From assembly GCA_027924585.1 (NCBI GenBank), contig BSBM01000994.1, positions 8,625,001 to 8,689,000 on the forward strand: 64,000 bases of DNA. The letters run 5' to 3'. The translations under genes were made by a program, and so were the position numbers. The notes under the pieces were generated by a model, which ran no database searches, was not told the DNA's origin, and worked only from the letters and a program-made list of their open reading frames with translations. The stretch comes from Larix kaempferi. Taxonomy: Eukaryota > Streptophyta > Pinopsida > Pinales > Pinaceae. This document shows, piece after piece, positions 34,151 through 46,279 of this stretch. Within the stretch, counting starts at the first letter, position 1. Each line of letters starts with the position of its first letter.

Positions 34151-35575
34151 CAATTCCATGTAGAATAAGGTGACATCAAGGCTGACTATCATCTCTAGGA
34201 TGAGTTACTCTACAATCTATACAATCTTTGTGTTCCTAAAGGCGAGATATTGCATCTTATCACAGAGGCACACACCTCCAAAGTTGAAGGGCACTTTGGT
34301 GTAGGGAAGACAGTAGCAAACTTATAGAAGTATCTTTATTGGTCTAGAATTCAAGAAGATGTAGCTCAATTTATCAGAGTATGCATACTTTTTTGTACAA
34401 GCAGGCCTAGCAATAGGAATCAAGGTCTATACCATCCCTTAACTATTCCTGTGAGACCATGGGAGAGCATATCCATGGATTTTGTGGGTGAAATTCCCAC
34501 CAATAGAAAGGGACGTGACTATTTATTTGTGGCAGTTGATAGATTTAGCAAGATGTGCATTATTATGCCTTGTAAAAAGACCATCAAGGGACAAGAAGAA
34601 ACAAACATGTTATTTGAACATGTATAGGTGCACTTTGGGATATCAAGCAGCATCATCTCAGGTAGGGATACCAGATTTCTCAGTACATTTTGGACTACAG
34701 TTTGGGAAAAGATGGACACTAAGTTGAATAGATCTAAGCATTCCATCTGTAGACATATGGAAAAACAGAAGTAGTCAATGGGACTTTGGTGTATCTTTTG
34801 AGGGGTTACAATAAGAAGCATCCAAAGAATTGGGATGAAAATGTGATCTACATATAACACTCTTATAATATAGCATTCCACACTTCCATTGGGAACCCCC
34901 TTTTGAAACTTGTTTTGGATACATACCACCTTCACCTCTAGATGTTGCTTATGGAAATCAAGGGGGAGTGAGGGAAGACACCAAAGATGAAGCATAAGAG
35001 ATGAAAATTCCATTGATAATATTAGGTAGATACATGTACAAGTACAATAGGCACTGAAGAAGTCATAGGAAAAGTACAAGGAAAGACATGAAAAACACAA
35101 GGTTACAAAAACATTCAAGGTGGGAGAGAGCGTATGGTTACACCTGAACAAGGAAATAATACAGGGTTTTGGTAGAAATAAAGGCTCTAAGGTATGGTAC
35201 TTTTGAGGTATTGGAGAAGGTGGGGGATAATGCCTACAAACTCATTCTACCCCCATACATGCGCATTTATTGTGTAGTTAATGTGAAAAATATGAAAATC
35301 TACGAACCTTTCATGTTGGATTAGGAACCTAAGAAGGTCTTACCTTCTATAAAGGAATTAGAACTAGAGGATCCTATAGAGTTAGAAGAAGAAACATTTT
35401 GCAGAAGAAGTCTGGAACTACTAGGCAGGGACAGTATGAAATCTGGAAGGTGGGTTTAAAAGGACAACTTCCAGGAAAGGATAAATGGTACTCTACGGAG
35501 AAGGTCGAGAAAAAATTTCCTTCCTCATTCAGTAAAATCTTTTGGGGACCAAAATCCTCTCAAAATGGGGAGGTG
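34151..35575 (+). pseudogene. Chromovirus-like integrase with chromodomain-like end
   Basis: Visible motifs in order: a zinc-binding region (HLITEAHTSKVEGHFGVGKT, then CILFCTS), the first core Asp in SISMDFVGEIPTNRKG, and RFSKMCIIMPC. Next come the second Asp in ISGRDTRFLSTFW, the Glu region in another frame (KTEVVNGTLVYLLRGY), and HSYNIAFHTSIGNP. The end reads YEIWKVGLKGQLPGKDKWY then EKVEKKFPSSF, which resembles a chromodomain, the module that targets chromoviruses to chromatin. The region is full of stops and frame changes. The long minus-strand ORF at 34519-35151 is antisense to it and shows no motif. Confidence 0.82.
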
Positions 35576-35693
35576 TGATCCAAAATAGATCAATATATAA
35601 TTTGTCACCTACTTGGAGCTATTAAGGTTAGAATATTGGGTGAATTGGCTTGTAGGGCCCATTTTATGGGAAAGTCTCACTTTTCATATTTGG
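35576..35693 (+). repeat. Truncated 3' LTR of the chromovirus-like element
   Basis: Only the first 118 bases remain, starting TGATCCAAAAT after an AAATGGGGAGGTG polypurine tract and stopping at CATATTTGG. The next base is already minus-strand integrase of the relic. Confidence 0.85.
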
Positions 35694-37257
35694 TACTATT
35701 GAGTGATAGATTGGATGAGTTTCAGTGTAAAATAAGTCCCTTGATCTACAAAAATTTCTCTGGGAATATCAAATTGAGAGAAAATATCCTCATAAATAAA
35801 ATTCACAACCGATTGTTCATTAGCTTTAAATAGAGCCTTAGTTTCTACCCATTCAGTAACATAATCAGTACAAACATGAATATACCTTTTCTCTCCTGGC
35901 ATTGGGGTGATAAAGCCAACAAAATCCAAATCCCACTTTTTAAATGGTTTGATAAGTACCTAAGGGTGCAATGGAAACTCATTGGCTTGTAAAAGTATGC
36001 CCATTCTCTAACAACTGTCACAACTCTTGACGTACTTCTTGGTATCCTTGAAAAGGTTGGGCCAATAGTACCCCAAATGTGAATATCTTATAAGTTTTCC
36101 TCATATCAGAAAAGTGTCCCCCACAGGGCTCATCATGGAATCCCTTCAAAATTTCAAACATTTCATCCTCTCCGACACACCTTCAAATGATGAGATCTAG
36201 TCCAGTATGGAAAAGATCGCCACCAACCCATGCGTAAGTAACACTTTCCCTAGCAATATTTTGTTTCTCCCTAGCTGAAAATTTTTGTGGTAGCTTCCCT
36301 ATAGCCAAGTAGTTAGCAATTCATGCAAACCAAGATGAATGAGTGGATATATAAAATAAATGCTCATATGGAAAGCTATCATCTACAGGAATACTATCAC
36401 CTTCATTATGTATTCTAGAAAGGAAATATGCAACTAAATTTTCTTTACAAGGACGACCTACAATGGTGATATTGAATTCCTGCAACAACAAAAGTCATCT
36501 AGTAATCCTACCATTAGTTATTGTTTTGTTCATCAAATAAATAATGGAATAATGATCAATGTGAATGAAGACTTCATAACCATTAATGTAATGCCTAAAC
36601 TTATTTGTCAAATGAACAACTGCAAAAAATTATTTTTCAGTGACAGTATAATTTAGTTCAGCAAGTGTGAGGTTCTTAATAACAAAGTAAATGGAATAAT
36701 AAAATTGATATTATTTCTTCCCTATACATACCCAAGAGTAGTGTCTAAGGAATCTGTGGAGATATAAAAAGGAAGGGACCAATTTTGGTCCCCTCAAAAC
36801 AGGTGTATCATAATTTTTTTCTTTTAAAGACTCAAATGCATGTTGACAATGATCATCTCAAGAAAAAATAACGTCTTTAGAAAGAAGATTAAACAATGGC
36901 ACAACAATTTTTGTGAAAAAATCAATAAATATTCTATAATAACCAACAAGACGAAGAAAACTCCTTACCTCTTTCATAGCTTTGGGAACCAAATGTTTCG
37001 AAATAACTTCTATTTTTGCTGGATCTACCTCAATAGCCGTGGAATAGATAATATGTTCAAGAAAAATATTTTTAGTTAGCAACATGAGGTAAGTTTCATG
37101 AATTAAGGAAAGCTTGGTTGTTTGACATTTGATTAGGATTTTTTCAAGGTTCTTTAATGCTTCTTCAAATGAGTCACCGTAGACAGTAAAATCATCCATT
37201 TACACCTCAACACAATCATGAATAAGGTATGAAAATATTCCTACGTTAATCCCTAAA
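35694..37257 (-). pseudogene. RT end, RNase H and integrase of the minus-strand Athila-like relic
   Basis: Read leftward from 37250: GIFSYLIHDCVEV, then a stop where the usual Tyr sits before MDDFTVYGDSFEEALKNL (the RT catalytic box), then the thumb (IEVDPAKIEVI, VRSFLRLVGYYRIFI). RNase H follows (LAELNYTVTEK, FAVVHLTNKFRHYINGYEVF, IDHYSIIYLMNK). Next are the zinc-binding part of integrase (GFHDEPCGGHFSD) and the core start (WDLDFVGFITPMPGEKRYI, IFVDQGTYFTLKL with the second Asp). The frame stops at 35696. The segment holding the catalytic Glu is missing before the tail at 30081. It is a close relative of the plus-strand Athila-like element and, unlike it, keeps RNase H. Confidence 0.9.
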
Positions 37258-37591
37258 TGTTGGCACATTACCCCTATATTGTGGTTCATTACATATTATT
37301 CATGTCATATTGGATCCATTAGTGGTAATTTTCATTATTATATTACTTATGTCGGCTTGGGTTTATTAGTTGTAATTGTACCTCTTTGTCGCATATATAT
37401 AGGAAGGATACCTTTTCATTTGAATCATCTCATCTTGTCTTTTCTTGTGTACCTAGTACATTGTATAAGGAGGTTTCCCCCTTGAATAGGATTTCTATTT
37501 AACTCTTTTATTCATTATTAATACATGGATTACTCTTTTTGGACTATTTATGCTATTTTCATGCTCTTTTGGGGAGTTTGTTGCTTAATAA
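37258..37591 (+). repeat. Short 5' LTR of the Gypsy element
   Basis: It starts TGTTGGCACATT and ends GTTGCTTAATA(A), next to the PBS; the usual terminal CA has changed. A TATATATA box is at 37394-37401. At about 334 bp it is by far the shortest LTR in the window. Confidence 0.75.
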
Positions 37592-37592
37592 T

Positions 37593-37604
37593 TGGTATCA
37601 GAGC
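37593..37604 (+). other. Primer-binding site, tRNA-Met type
   Basis: TGGTATCAGAGC matches the initiator tRNA-Met complement exactly. Confidence 0.92.
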
Positions 37605-38279
37605 TTGGATGCTTCCAAAACGAGTCACCTTGGAATTTTCGCTACAATTTTTTTTAGGATGTTTGAGATAGCGAAATTCACAATGGGAGTAGAATAAAAA
37701 TCAAACTATTTGTGGTCCAAATTTTAGATTCTAACTCATTACAAGTTTGGATTTTTACCTATTGGAAGTTAGGGTTTTTTACTAGTCCAAAAACTAGCCT
37801 AAAATATGTGTTATGGGAAAAATGATTATATAGAGAGAATGAAAGATCCAAATTGAGTGAGACCTATTGCATCAGAAATAATAGATACCACACTATATTG
37901 GGTATCAATTTCAGAATAAGAATAAAAAAATTGGGCATGTGGAAGGCCGTACACACTTGCTCTTATGAAAAGGACAAAAATAACAAGTGTTGGGAAAATC
38001 ATCACAACGTTTGTTTGGCACATCCAAATTCAATGAAACCTGCAGCATTGGAAAGAGGACATACCAGGATACCACAAACCGATATTTAAGACTTAGAGGG
38101 GACAAAATTTTAGGGTTAAATTAGTTGGAAGGCCGGATAGAAAATCAGTCTTCAAACCAGGGTTTGAAAAGGTACACATTTTTTAATTTGAATAACTATT
38201 AGTAGAAGGATCTATTTGAGGTGAACCCACAGTGTGATATATATTTATATTGTTCAAACTTATACCAAAATGAAGTGAA

Positions 38280-39370
38280 AAAAATTAAACTCCACTGAAA
38301 CCACCAGAGGATTCATCACTAACCTACGATGAAAGTGAAGACCTATCTTTTCGAATGTCCAAGTTGGAAGATATGATTAAAGGGTCTATGAAAATGGTTG
38401 ATTTACTTAATTTAGAGGAAAGGATGTGACATATGGAGAATATGATGGAGGAAAATATGAAAAATATTTCTAAACTTATACAAAATTCAAGGGAAAATAT
38501 CCCTACAGGTGATGATGTGTCCCAAGGTACTTAGGAAGATAAAGTTAGTTTTCATGTTGAGGAACCTTCCATGGATAAGAATATTGCAAGAGGAATTGAT
38601 TCTAGTAATGGAAGTAATCACAGATGGTCCCCAAGGGATATCCAAATCCCAAATATTGATATGAGGAATTTTGATGTCAAGGACCCCATGACATGGATAT
38701 TCTAGATGGAGCAATTTTTTGATATAAATCAGGTGCCAAATATCCAAAAGGTACCTATTGCATCTTTATATTAAGAACCTAAGCAGTTTGTGTGGTACCA
38801 ATGGCTTTGTGATCGCAAAACGAACTCCATTATCTCTTAGTACATTTTTATAGAAGAATTGATATCATATCATGATGATGTTAAGAGCAATTACCTCTTT
38901 ACCCAATTGATAAATCTAAGGAAAGAAAGGGTCCATTAAGTGAGCACATTCAACAGTTTCAAAAGTTGAATCTCAAAGTGGTGGGAATACTAGATTATAA
39001 ATTATTGAATCTCTTTATTGGAACCTTGAAGGATAGCATCCAACATGAGGTACACCTCTTGGAACTAACATCCTTAGAGAAGGATTTCATCTTGGAAAGG
39101 AAGGTTGAAATTAAAAATATGGCACTGGATACTAGAGGAACCACCTCCAACACATATAGAGAGAATAATGTTCCTTCTTCTAACCCACCTCAAAGGCTAA
39201 CACCTCAACAATTGGATGAAAGAAGAGAAAAATTTCTATGATTTAATTGTGATAGCAAGTATAGTAAGGGACATAAGTGTGGTGAGAATAAATTATTCTA
39301 CATATATTGTGAAGAATAAGAACCATCTCTAGCTGAAGAAATAAAAGCAATTACTCATGAAGATATTACT
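38280..39370 (+). pseudogene. Gag of the 37258 Gypsy element
   Basis: Reading the plus strand with several stops gives SKLEDMIKGSMKMVDLLN, a long acidic helix, IPNIDMRNFDVKDPMTWIF and FDINQVPNIQKVPIASLY (capsid start), and then the ORF 38966-39241 with LNLFIGTLKDSIQHEVHLL. The end RREKFL-stop-FNCDSKYSKGHKC resembles the chromovirus zinc knuckle followed by LFYI. The second knuckle Cys is not in place. The Copia element at 39376 cuts the gene just after this. Confidence 0.75.
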
Positions 39371-39375
39371 CCCAC

Positions 39376-39989
39376 TCTTATAATTTTGATACTTCAAGGA
39401 TGGTTATGTTAGATATTCAAACAATTTTTATATTATCAAAATATCCATATGAAATAGGATCTTTGAAAGATAGGCAAGCACAGTATAAACAAGAGTACAC
39501 ATAGATTTACCCTGGGAAATCCATCTCACGAGAAAAACCTAGCAAAACATATTCAATATATATTCATCACAAGTACAATGTCAATCTAAGAGCAAAGTCT
39601 CTTTCACACAAAGATCCCTAGAATAAGATAAGATAGAAATCCCAAGAATAAGATGTCTTCAATGCAGCTACTCTTTCTCCCAAACAACCTTTATATTCTC
39701 TCTCTACTCATGTGAACTTGCTTGAGTGAGTGATGTTCCAAATGAGCTAGGAACCACTCTATTTATACTAATCACAAACTGACCTTTTTACCTAACTGGG
39801 CCGACTTGACTGGAGCATTTTTTCCCATTGTTTGGGGCATTTTTACCCACTGACTTATGTGGAGCTGACTTGTCTATTTTCACCTATTCTTTTAGGGATT
39901 TTACATGATCAATTACAATATGAAAATTTCCCAAAGGAAGTACAATAAAAATACAATAAGATTATCTTGTGAAGTTACATTCTTCAACA
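39376..39989 (-). repeat. 3' LTR of the minus-strand Copia element
   Basis: It matches 44325-44983 over its whole length (shared GATACTTCAAGGATGG, GATGTCTTCAATGCA, CTTGCTTGAGTGAGTGATG). On the element strand it begins TGTTGAAGAATG at 39989, preceded by the polypurine tract AAGAGGGAG. The element-strand TATA box is the complement of 39760-39767. Confidence 0.93.
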
Positions 39990-40649
39990 CTCCCTCTTAA
40001 CAAGGAAGGTATTATTTTGACACGGTAATTATTGTCATCATTATCACTGTTGCTGCAACTCTATACTCTAAACATATCTCTCTCGAATCTATACATCACT
40101 AGAAGTTCTGTATGAGAAAGCCATCAAGTGGGTCCATCCTGAGAGCACACATTACATTTCCATATAAACCTTTTGTGTTACCTCACTACGTGTCTAGATC
40201 ATCTCGTGAGTATAGCCTAGGATCCCAAATTACGTCACTGAAGTGACTACCCGCTAGCACGTCACATCTCATCATGTGGAGACCATCCCAAGACCACGAA
40301 TTATGTCACCCCGTGACCACCAACGTCTTCACACATATTGGAAACATGAACCTTGTGAGTATATCCTATGAGCACAAATTACGTCACCAATTGACTACTT
40401 GCTCTCACGTCACATCATGTGGAGAACAACCCAGGACCAAGAATTACGTCAGCTAGTGACCACTTATGTCTTCGCACATGCCAATAAATTCCCAACATAG
40501 CACCAGCAGTCAGGAGACTCAACTGCGTCACTAAAGTGACTACCTACTGCAACCACCCACTACCACGTCAACTCAAGTGGAGACCTTCCCAGGAGCACAA
40601 ATTACGCCACTACGTGACTACCTACATATCACATGTGCTATGTTTCTCA

Positions 40650-42050
40650 TCCCTCCCTCTTTTGAGGATCATCGATATGTACAAATCCAAGCTTGTCCCT
40701 TAAGTACTCAAACTTCACTCTCAATATAGGCTTGGTCAACACATCGGCTAGCTGCTCATCTTTCACCACATATTAGAGCCACACTACTCCTTTCTGCACC
40801 ATATCCATGATATAGTGGTACCCGATCTTGATGTACTTCGAATTGTCACGAAACACTGGTTTCTTGGACAAATTCACACAACTTTGGTTGTCGCAGAAAA
40901 TACAAGTCAACTCTAACTCAATATCAAACAATCAATCAAGTAACTTCCAAAGCCACACTTCTTCGCAACTATCTGAACAAGCTTCCATGTACTCTACTTC
41001 GACTATATTGAGTGCCACACTCATCTGCTTCCTACTGAACTAGGAGATCATACCTGATCCCAAACTGAAGCATCAACTTGAAGTGCTCTTCCATTCTGTG
41101 ACACTACAAGCCTAATCTACATCAACATAACCTTGCAAGTTAATATTATGATCTATTGCATATCTGAGCCCATATTCAATCGTACCCCTCTAGTACCTCA
41201 ACACATGCTTTGTTGCAATCAGGTGAACATGTCTTGGCTCTACCATGTATTGACTCAATGTGTTCACCGCAAAGCATATATCTGGCCTTGTGTTCATTAA
41301 GTATATCAACAAACCAACCATCCGTCTTTATACAGTGGCATCCACTATCTCTGAAGAAGTATCACACAACAACTTCAAATTAGACTCCATTGGTGTGGCC
41401 ATGGCCTAATAATCCATCATCCTAAACATCTTTAGGATATCTACTGCATATTTTCCTTGGATAAGGAAAAACTATTATGTAGTATGCCACACCTCAAGAC
41501 CTAAAAATAAGTGCATCATACACAGGTCTTTCATCTTGGATTATGTGGCAAGTTTCCTCTTCGTTTCTGCAATGAGATTCTCGTCACCTGTGAGGAATAG
41601 ATCATCTACATACAAAAGCAGTATCATTGCTTTTCCATCCTCAACCTTGAAGTAAAGGTTGGAATATGCCTTACTCTTAGTAAATCCCAAGCTCATCATA
41701 AATCCATCAATCCTACCGTACCATGTCTTGGGTGCCTATTTCAAACCGTACAAGGCCTTATTCAATTTGCATACATATGTCTTCATGTCACGTGTCTCGA
41801 ATCCTAGTGGTTTCTCCACAGACACTTCCTCTTCTACTACATCAATTAAGAAATATATCTTCACATCCATTGGGTGTACCTTCCACTTCATCACTGCAAC
41901 TATCACAAGTATAGCTCTAATCAAAGTGTATCTTGCTACAAGATCACACATCTCGTCATAATCGACTCCCCCTCTTTGAGAGAAACCATGAACCTTTCCT
42001 TGTACTTATGTAGTATGCTTGATATTTTAAATCTACTTGAATATCATTGT
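40650..42050 (-). pseudogene. RT and RNase H of the minus-strand Copia element
   Basis: The open part 41951-41736 contains WKVHPMDVKIYFLIDVVEEE (usual MDVKTAFLNG) and KLNKALYGLK. Farther left the minus strand shows FTIQGR-like connection pieces and an RNase H region with VEVEYMEACSDSCEE, IFCDNQSCVNL and YHYIMDMVQKG, then DEQLADVLTKP. Stops occur throughout, so no enzyme can be made. The YVDD box lies in the part around 41580-41620, where the reading MLLLYVDDLF is still visible on the minus strand. Confidence 0.82.
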
Positions 42051-42549
42051 TGAACAGTTGTCACTTGTTCTACGAAACAAGTCTTATCATCCTTCTCTTG
42101 TAGGTTATAGAACATGATTTTCCTACAAGTCAAATTCAGTGGTATGATTATTGATATTTCATAGTCATCAAATCATAAATAACAAATTCATAATTCACAC
42201 GATTATGTAACAATACATTTTATCCAATTCCTCGGCACAACCCTCATCCATATCGTGTATACACACGGTAACTATCTAGATGCATTCCATCTCTACTAGA
42301 ACATATTATTAAGAGTGTGCGCTGCTCTCAACATGTTAGCAAATAGGTTTCAATATAGACTAGCTCCATCAAGGACTCATGGGATGTTGTGCAACACTAT
42401 AGGCCACTCACTCATAACATGCACTACATGAGCCTACTACTAGTCAATCTTAGTTATATATAAATGCATAAAAGAAAGTTGTATCGCATATCTACATGTA
42501 ATTTTTATGAGCAATATTCTTCAAAATACTTAGGAATTCAAATGACAGT

Positions 42550-42780
42550 AAATACTTACCGTTCATGTGTTTTGTAGGCTCCCTCTTGGTTTTTGCATCC
42601 TTGCAGAAGTTATTGGAGTTTCTGGAAGCGTACTCTGCTCCATCATGTGATTCTAAAGATCTTGATATTCTTCTTTATCTAGTCTAGAACTTTCTGAAGT
42701 CTTCATCTTTGTTCCTCATGTACTGGATTCAAGATATCCTTTTGCTTGGAAACAGATTCTTCACATCCTTTACATACACT
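42550..42780 (-). pseudogene. Integrase remnant of the minus-strand Copia element
   Basis: A short minus-strand segment reads SHDGAEYASRNSNNFCKDA, matching the Copia integrase block around the second catalytic Asp (usually SDNGGEY...FC). The regions with the zinc-binding residues and the catalytic Glu are not recognised. About 500 bases between this remnant and RT (42050-42550) hold nothing I can identify, so much of integrase is deleted or decayed. Confidence 0.6.
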
Positions 42781-42975
42781 ATCATGTTTTTTTTGGATCT
42801 TGGGTATACTAGTCACCATTTTTCTTACGACCAGTAAATCCTTGTAGTGTATATATATACAAACCTTCTATTCCATAGTTCATTTTGTTCCATAGTGTCA
42901 TGAACCAGTGTTTGAACTGGTTGGACTTTTAATTTGTACAAGCCTCCCTCTTGCTCTCCAATTACTACTATATCA

Positions 42976-43855
42976 TCAAAAGTTCAAGATATAATCTTCA
43001 TCACTTGAGGAATCTTCCCTTTCTCTCTTGTTGACTAGTTCATCATCTTCTGTAGCATGAGCATGATGCCTCTTCTTCTTTCCTTTCTTATTGTTTCCCT
43101 TTTTCTTGGGGAAATATATTCCAAGGTGTCCTTTTTCATCACAAGTGTAACATATGTCAATTGAATAGTCCTTATGACATCTATGGTTCATTTGGAATAT
43201 TATAGGATTATTGTGAGAGTGATCTTCTTTCTTGCTCTTATTTGCATGAGCTGCTAGGGATCGATTTTCATCTTCACCCATCTTCTCTTCTATGGCTTCA
43301 ATTTTGGCTTCCTCTTAAGTACAATCTCCCCATAGCCTACTGAATTTGGTGACCTTCCTCCTAGAACAAATCCCTTGGATGAATGTTTCCCACGATCTTG
43401 GGAGACCATTCAATGTAGTCATCACCAATTATACTTCTTCAACATGGTCTCCAATAGCTTCTAATTCTTCTCTGATTTGGGATACCCTTGTGAAATAGGA
43501 TTTGATACTTTCTGAGTTCTACATCTTCACACCCTTGAGTTGAGTTCTCAAGGTAATCTTTTAATGTTCTTTCCTTCATATAGTATTTTCAATGTATCAT
43601 ACATCTCCTTGGATTCTTCAATGATGAGATATGGGGAATCAAGTGATCCTTGATGGAGTTAGCAATGATACTCTTGGCCCTAATCAAATTCTTCTTGTGT
43701 TTAGATTTGTCTTCATCTCCCTCTGGATCCGCAACTTCCTCCTTAACATAGTTCTCCAAATCATTCTCTTCTAGAATGCATAGTACTCTATACTTCCAGG
43801 CTCGAAATTTATCAGCTCCTTCAAGCTTATCCTCAAGCTTGGTATTTTTTGTCAT
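42976..43855 (-). pseudogene. Gag of the minus-strand Copia element
   Basis: The N-terminal piece (43855-43589) has LEGADKFRAWKYRVLCILEE and KNLIRAKSIIANSIKDHLIP, a Copia gag start. The C-terminal piece (43281-42976) has the zinc knuckle CYTCDEKGHLGIYFPKKK, whose final Cys is Tyr, followed by a Lys/Arg-rich stretch and an acidic end (REREDSSSDEDYI). The middle is broken by stops between 43282 and 43588. Confidence 0.85.
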
Positions 43856-44308
43856 CTTGATAAAATGATAACCTCAAATGGAAATAAAGATAATAGTACT
43901 TACCAATCAAGATGCTCTAACCAAGTGCTTACTTCAATGCCTTCTGCAATCTACTACCTAGTTGACCTAGGGTTTATTAGAGAAACCCTAATTTTCCAAC
44001 TTTGGAATCTTGCAAATATGATTTGAGGGAAAGATGTGCCTCCCCAAGGTGAGTTGATAAAACCCCTCCTTTAACCAAATCTGTGGACAGAAGTATGAAA
44101 AATATGCTGCCCTAATTTTCCCGAGTAGTAGTGGTAGGGTGAAAATTCAAAGTTCTCGGATCTAGAAACTTCCTCCATAGAAAAATGCGTCCTCCTAGGG
44201 TGAGTTTCTATGTCCTCCTTTTCAGGCCAATCTATGGTGAAAACCCTTTAGAACAGAAACCCTAGTTTTCACTTCCGACAGTTTATGCCACACAAAGTCT
44301 TCTTTCAG

Positions 44309-44324
44309 GCTAGCTCTAAAACCA
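44309..44324 (-). other. Degenerate primer-binding site
   Basis: The element strand reads TGGTTTTAGAGCTAGC directly after the LTR end. The intact form TGGTATCAGAGCTAGC is seen in the Copia element at 60720. Confidence 0.85.
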
Positions 44325-44983
44325 TGTTAGAATTTTTGATACTTCAAGGATGGTTATGTTAAATATTCTAACAATTTATATATTATCACAGTAACAATAT
44401 GCAATATGATCACTGAAATATAGACAAGCACATCATAAACAAAAGTACACAAATATTTAACCCCGAAAAACCCTCACATGGGAAAACCCAGCAAAAATTA
44501 TTCAATATAGATTCATCACAAGTACAATGTCAATCTAAGAGCAAAGGATATTTCACAAAAATATCCCAAGAATAATATAAGATATAAAACCCAAGAATAA
44601 GATGTCTTCAATGCAACTACTATTTCTCCCAAGTGAACTTTCTCTTCTCTCTCTACTCATGCAAACTTGCTTGAGTGAGTGATGTTCCAAATGAGCTAGG
44701 TGCCACCATATTTATACTAGTCACAAACTGACCTTTTTACCTAATTGGAACGACTTGTCTTCTCTAACTGGGTCGAATTGACTAGGGCATTTTTTCCCTT
44801 TGTTTGGGGCAGATTGCCCAATGTTTGGGGTAGTTTTACCCACTGAATTTTGTGGAGCCAACTTGTCTATTTTCACTTATTATTTTAGGGTTTTTACATG
44901 ATCAAGTACAATATGAATATTTCCTGAAGGAAGTACAATAAACATACAATAATAATATCTTCCCAAAGTTACATTCTTCAACA
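44325..44983 (-). repeat. 5' LTR of the minus-strand Copia element
   Basis: It runs TGTTAGAATTTT to CTTCAACA on the plus strand. The element-strand TATA box is the complement of TATTTATA at 44709-44716. It is longer than the 3' LTR, partly because it repeats a TTTGGGGCA block near 44800-44830. Confidence 0.93.
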
Positions 44984-44988
44984 CCCAC

Positions 44989-45305
44989 CATATCTTGTCA
45001 TGCATTTGTTGGAATTAGCACTCCTCAAATTCTCAAGATCAAAGGACATATCAAAAATAAAAAAGGTAACAATGTTGATTGATTCTAGTAGTACTCATAA
45101 TTTCATTCATTGTAAATTAGCCAAAGTTCTCAATTGCTTTGTATATCCAACACCGGAGTTTCAAGTAATGATTCCAGATGGAGGAACTATCAATTTCTCA
45201 GGTAAATGCCATAATATCAATCTTACTATGGGGGAATATCTATTGAATAGTCATATTATTTCTATCCCAATGGGTGGTGTTGATGTTGTCTTAGGGGTTC
45301 AATAG
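44989..45305 (+). pseudogene. Protease of the 37258 Gypsy element
   Basis: The ORF begins right after the Copia target duplication. It contains VTMLIDSSSTHNFIH, the aspartic protease site with Ser in place of the usual Gly (DSG), then NLTMGEYLLNSHIISIPMGG and VDVVLGVQ, the usual C-terminal motif (normally DVVLGV.WL). The frame ends there with a stop. Confidence 0.85.
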
Positions 45306-45431
45306 TTACAATAATTGAGAACAATGGATTTTAATTTTCAAGAACTTTTTATGAAATTTTCTTGGGAAGGAAAATAATTTGAATTAAGGGGAATCACAGG
45401 GAATCCAAGCAAGGTCATAAGATCTAATTGT

Positions 45432-46250
45432 ATGAGACAATTGTTGAAAAAGGTACATCAAGGTGTAATTGCACAATTATTCTCACTAGATGTTCAAACA
45501 TCTAAGCCTCCTATTCCCTTGTATATTCAAAGGGTCATTGATAAACACTCCAAGGTTTTTGAAGATATTCCAAAAGGTATTCCACCTACTCGATATTTTG
45601 ATCATGTTATTCACTTAATTACAGGAAGTGTTCCTCCTAAAATCATACCTTATAGATACCCCTATGGCCAGAAGAGTGAAATCGAGCATATGGTTGAAGA
45701 AATGTTAGAGACTGGCATAATTAGGCCTAGCCAAAGTTCTTACTATGCACCGATAGTAATGGTACACAAGAAGGAGGTATCATGGCATATGTGTCTAGAT
45801 TATAGAGAGCTCAACAAGATCACCATTAAATATAAGTTCCCCATTCATGTCATTGGTGAATTGTTAGATGAACTACATGGAGCAATTTACTTCACAAAGT
45901 TGCATCTCCGTTAAGGGTATCATCATATTATAATGAAGGAAGAATACATCCCAAAAACAACATTCAGAACTCATGAAGGTCATTTTGAATTTATGGTCAT
46001 GCCTTTTGGCCTTACGAATGCACCTTCCACATTTCAAGATTTGATGAATTCCATTTTCAATCCCTTCCTTATAAATTTTGTATTAGTTTTTTTAATGATA
46101 TACTAATCCATAGAAAGTCTTGGGAAGAACATGTTCAACATGTTGGCAGGGTGATACAACCACTAAAGGAGCAACAACTATATGCAAAACCTTCCAAATG
46201 TTTCCTTGGGGTAAAGGAGGTAGAGTATTTGGGTCATATTGTATCTAATG
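45432..46250 (+). pseudogene. Reverse transcriptase of the 37258 Gypsy element
   Basis: The ORF 45432-45914 shows the pre-RT region (VFEDIPKGIPPTRYFDHVIH), PKIIPYRYPYGQKSEIEHMV, GIIRPSQSSYYAPIVMV, WHMCLDYRELNKITIKYKFP and FTKLHLR, then a stop (usual SKIDLRSGY). The next part reads [19 protein letters not shown]. The catalytic box is then damaged: a 1-base frameshift, with FNDILIH in place of YxDDILI. The thumb (YLGHIVSNEGVKVEPNKI) follows. Confidence 0.88.
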
Positions 46251-46279
46251 AAGGTGTCAAGGTAGAACCTAACAAAATT

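Larger units (their letters stand above)
30082..35693 (+). mobile_element. Chromovirus-like Ty3/Gypsy element, 3' LTR truncated
   Basis: It has a 5' LTR (30082 to about 30970), a degenerate PBS, gag, protease, RT, RNase H, integrase and a chromodomain-like end, then 118 bases of 3' LTR. The order RT-RNase H-integrase is that of Gypsy elements. It inserted into the integrase gene of the minus-strand relic. A deletion at the right end removed most of the 3' LTR together with part of the host integrase, so no target duplication remains. Confidence 0.88.
39376..44983 (-). mobile_element. Minus-strand Ty1/Copia element with perfect target duplication
   Basis: LTRs at 44325-44983 (5') and 39376-39989 (3') flank gag, a short integrase remnant, RT and RNase H on the minus strand. 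Perfect 5-bp duplications CCCAC lie at 39371-39375 and 44984-44988. They interrupt the gag-protease reading of the surrounding Gypsy element. The PBS and polypurine tract are where expected. The LTRs differ by many substitutions and some indels (614 against 659 bp), so the insertion is old. Confidence 0.94.

Noticed and set aside
34519-35151. Longest minus-strand ORF in its region (210 codons)
   Set aside because: It lies antisense to a recognisable, decayed chromovirus-like integrase and shows no motif; it is a by-product of the other strand.
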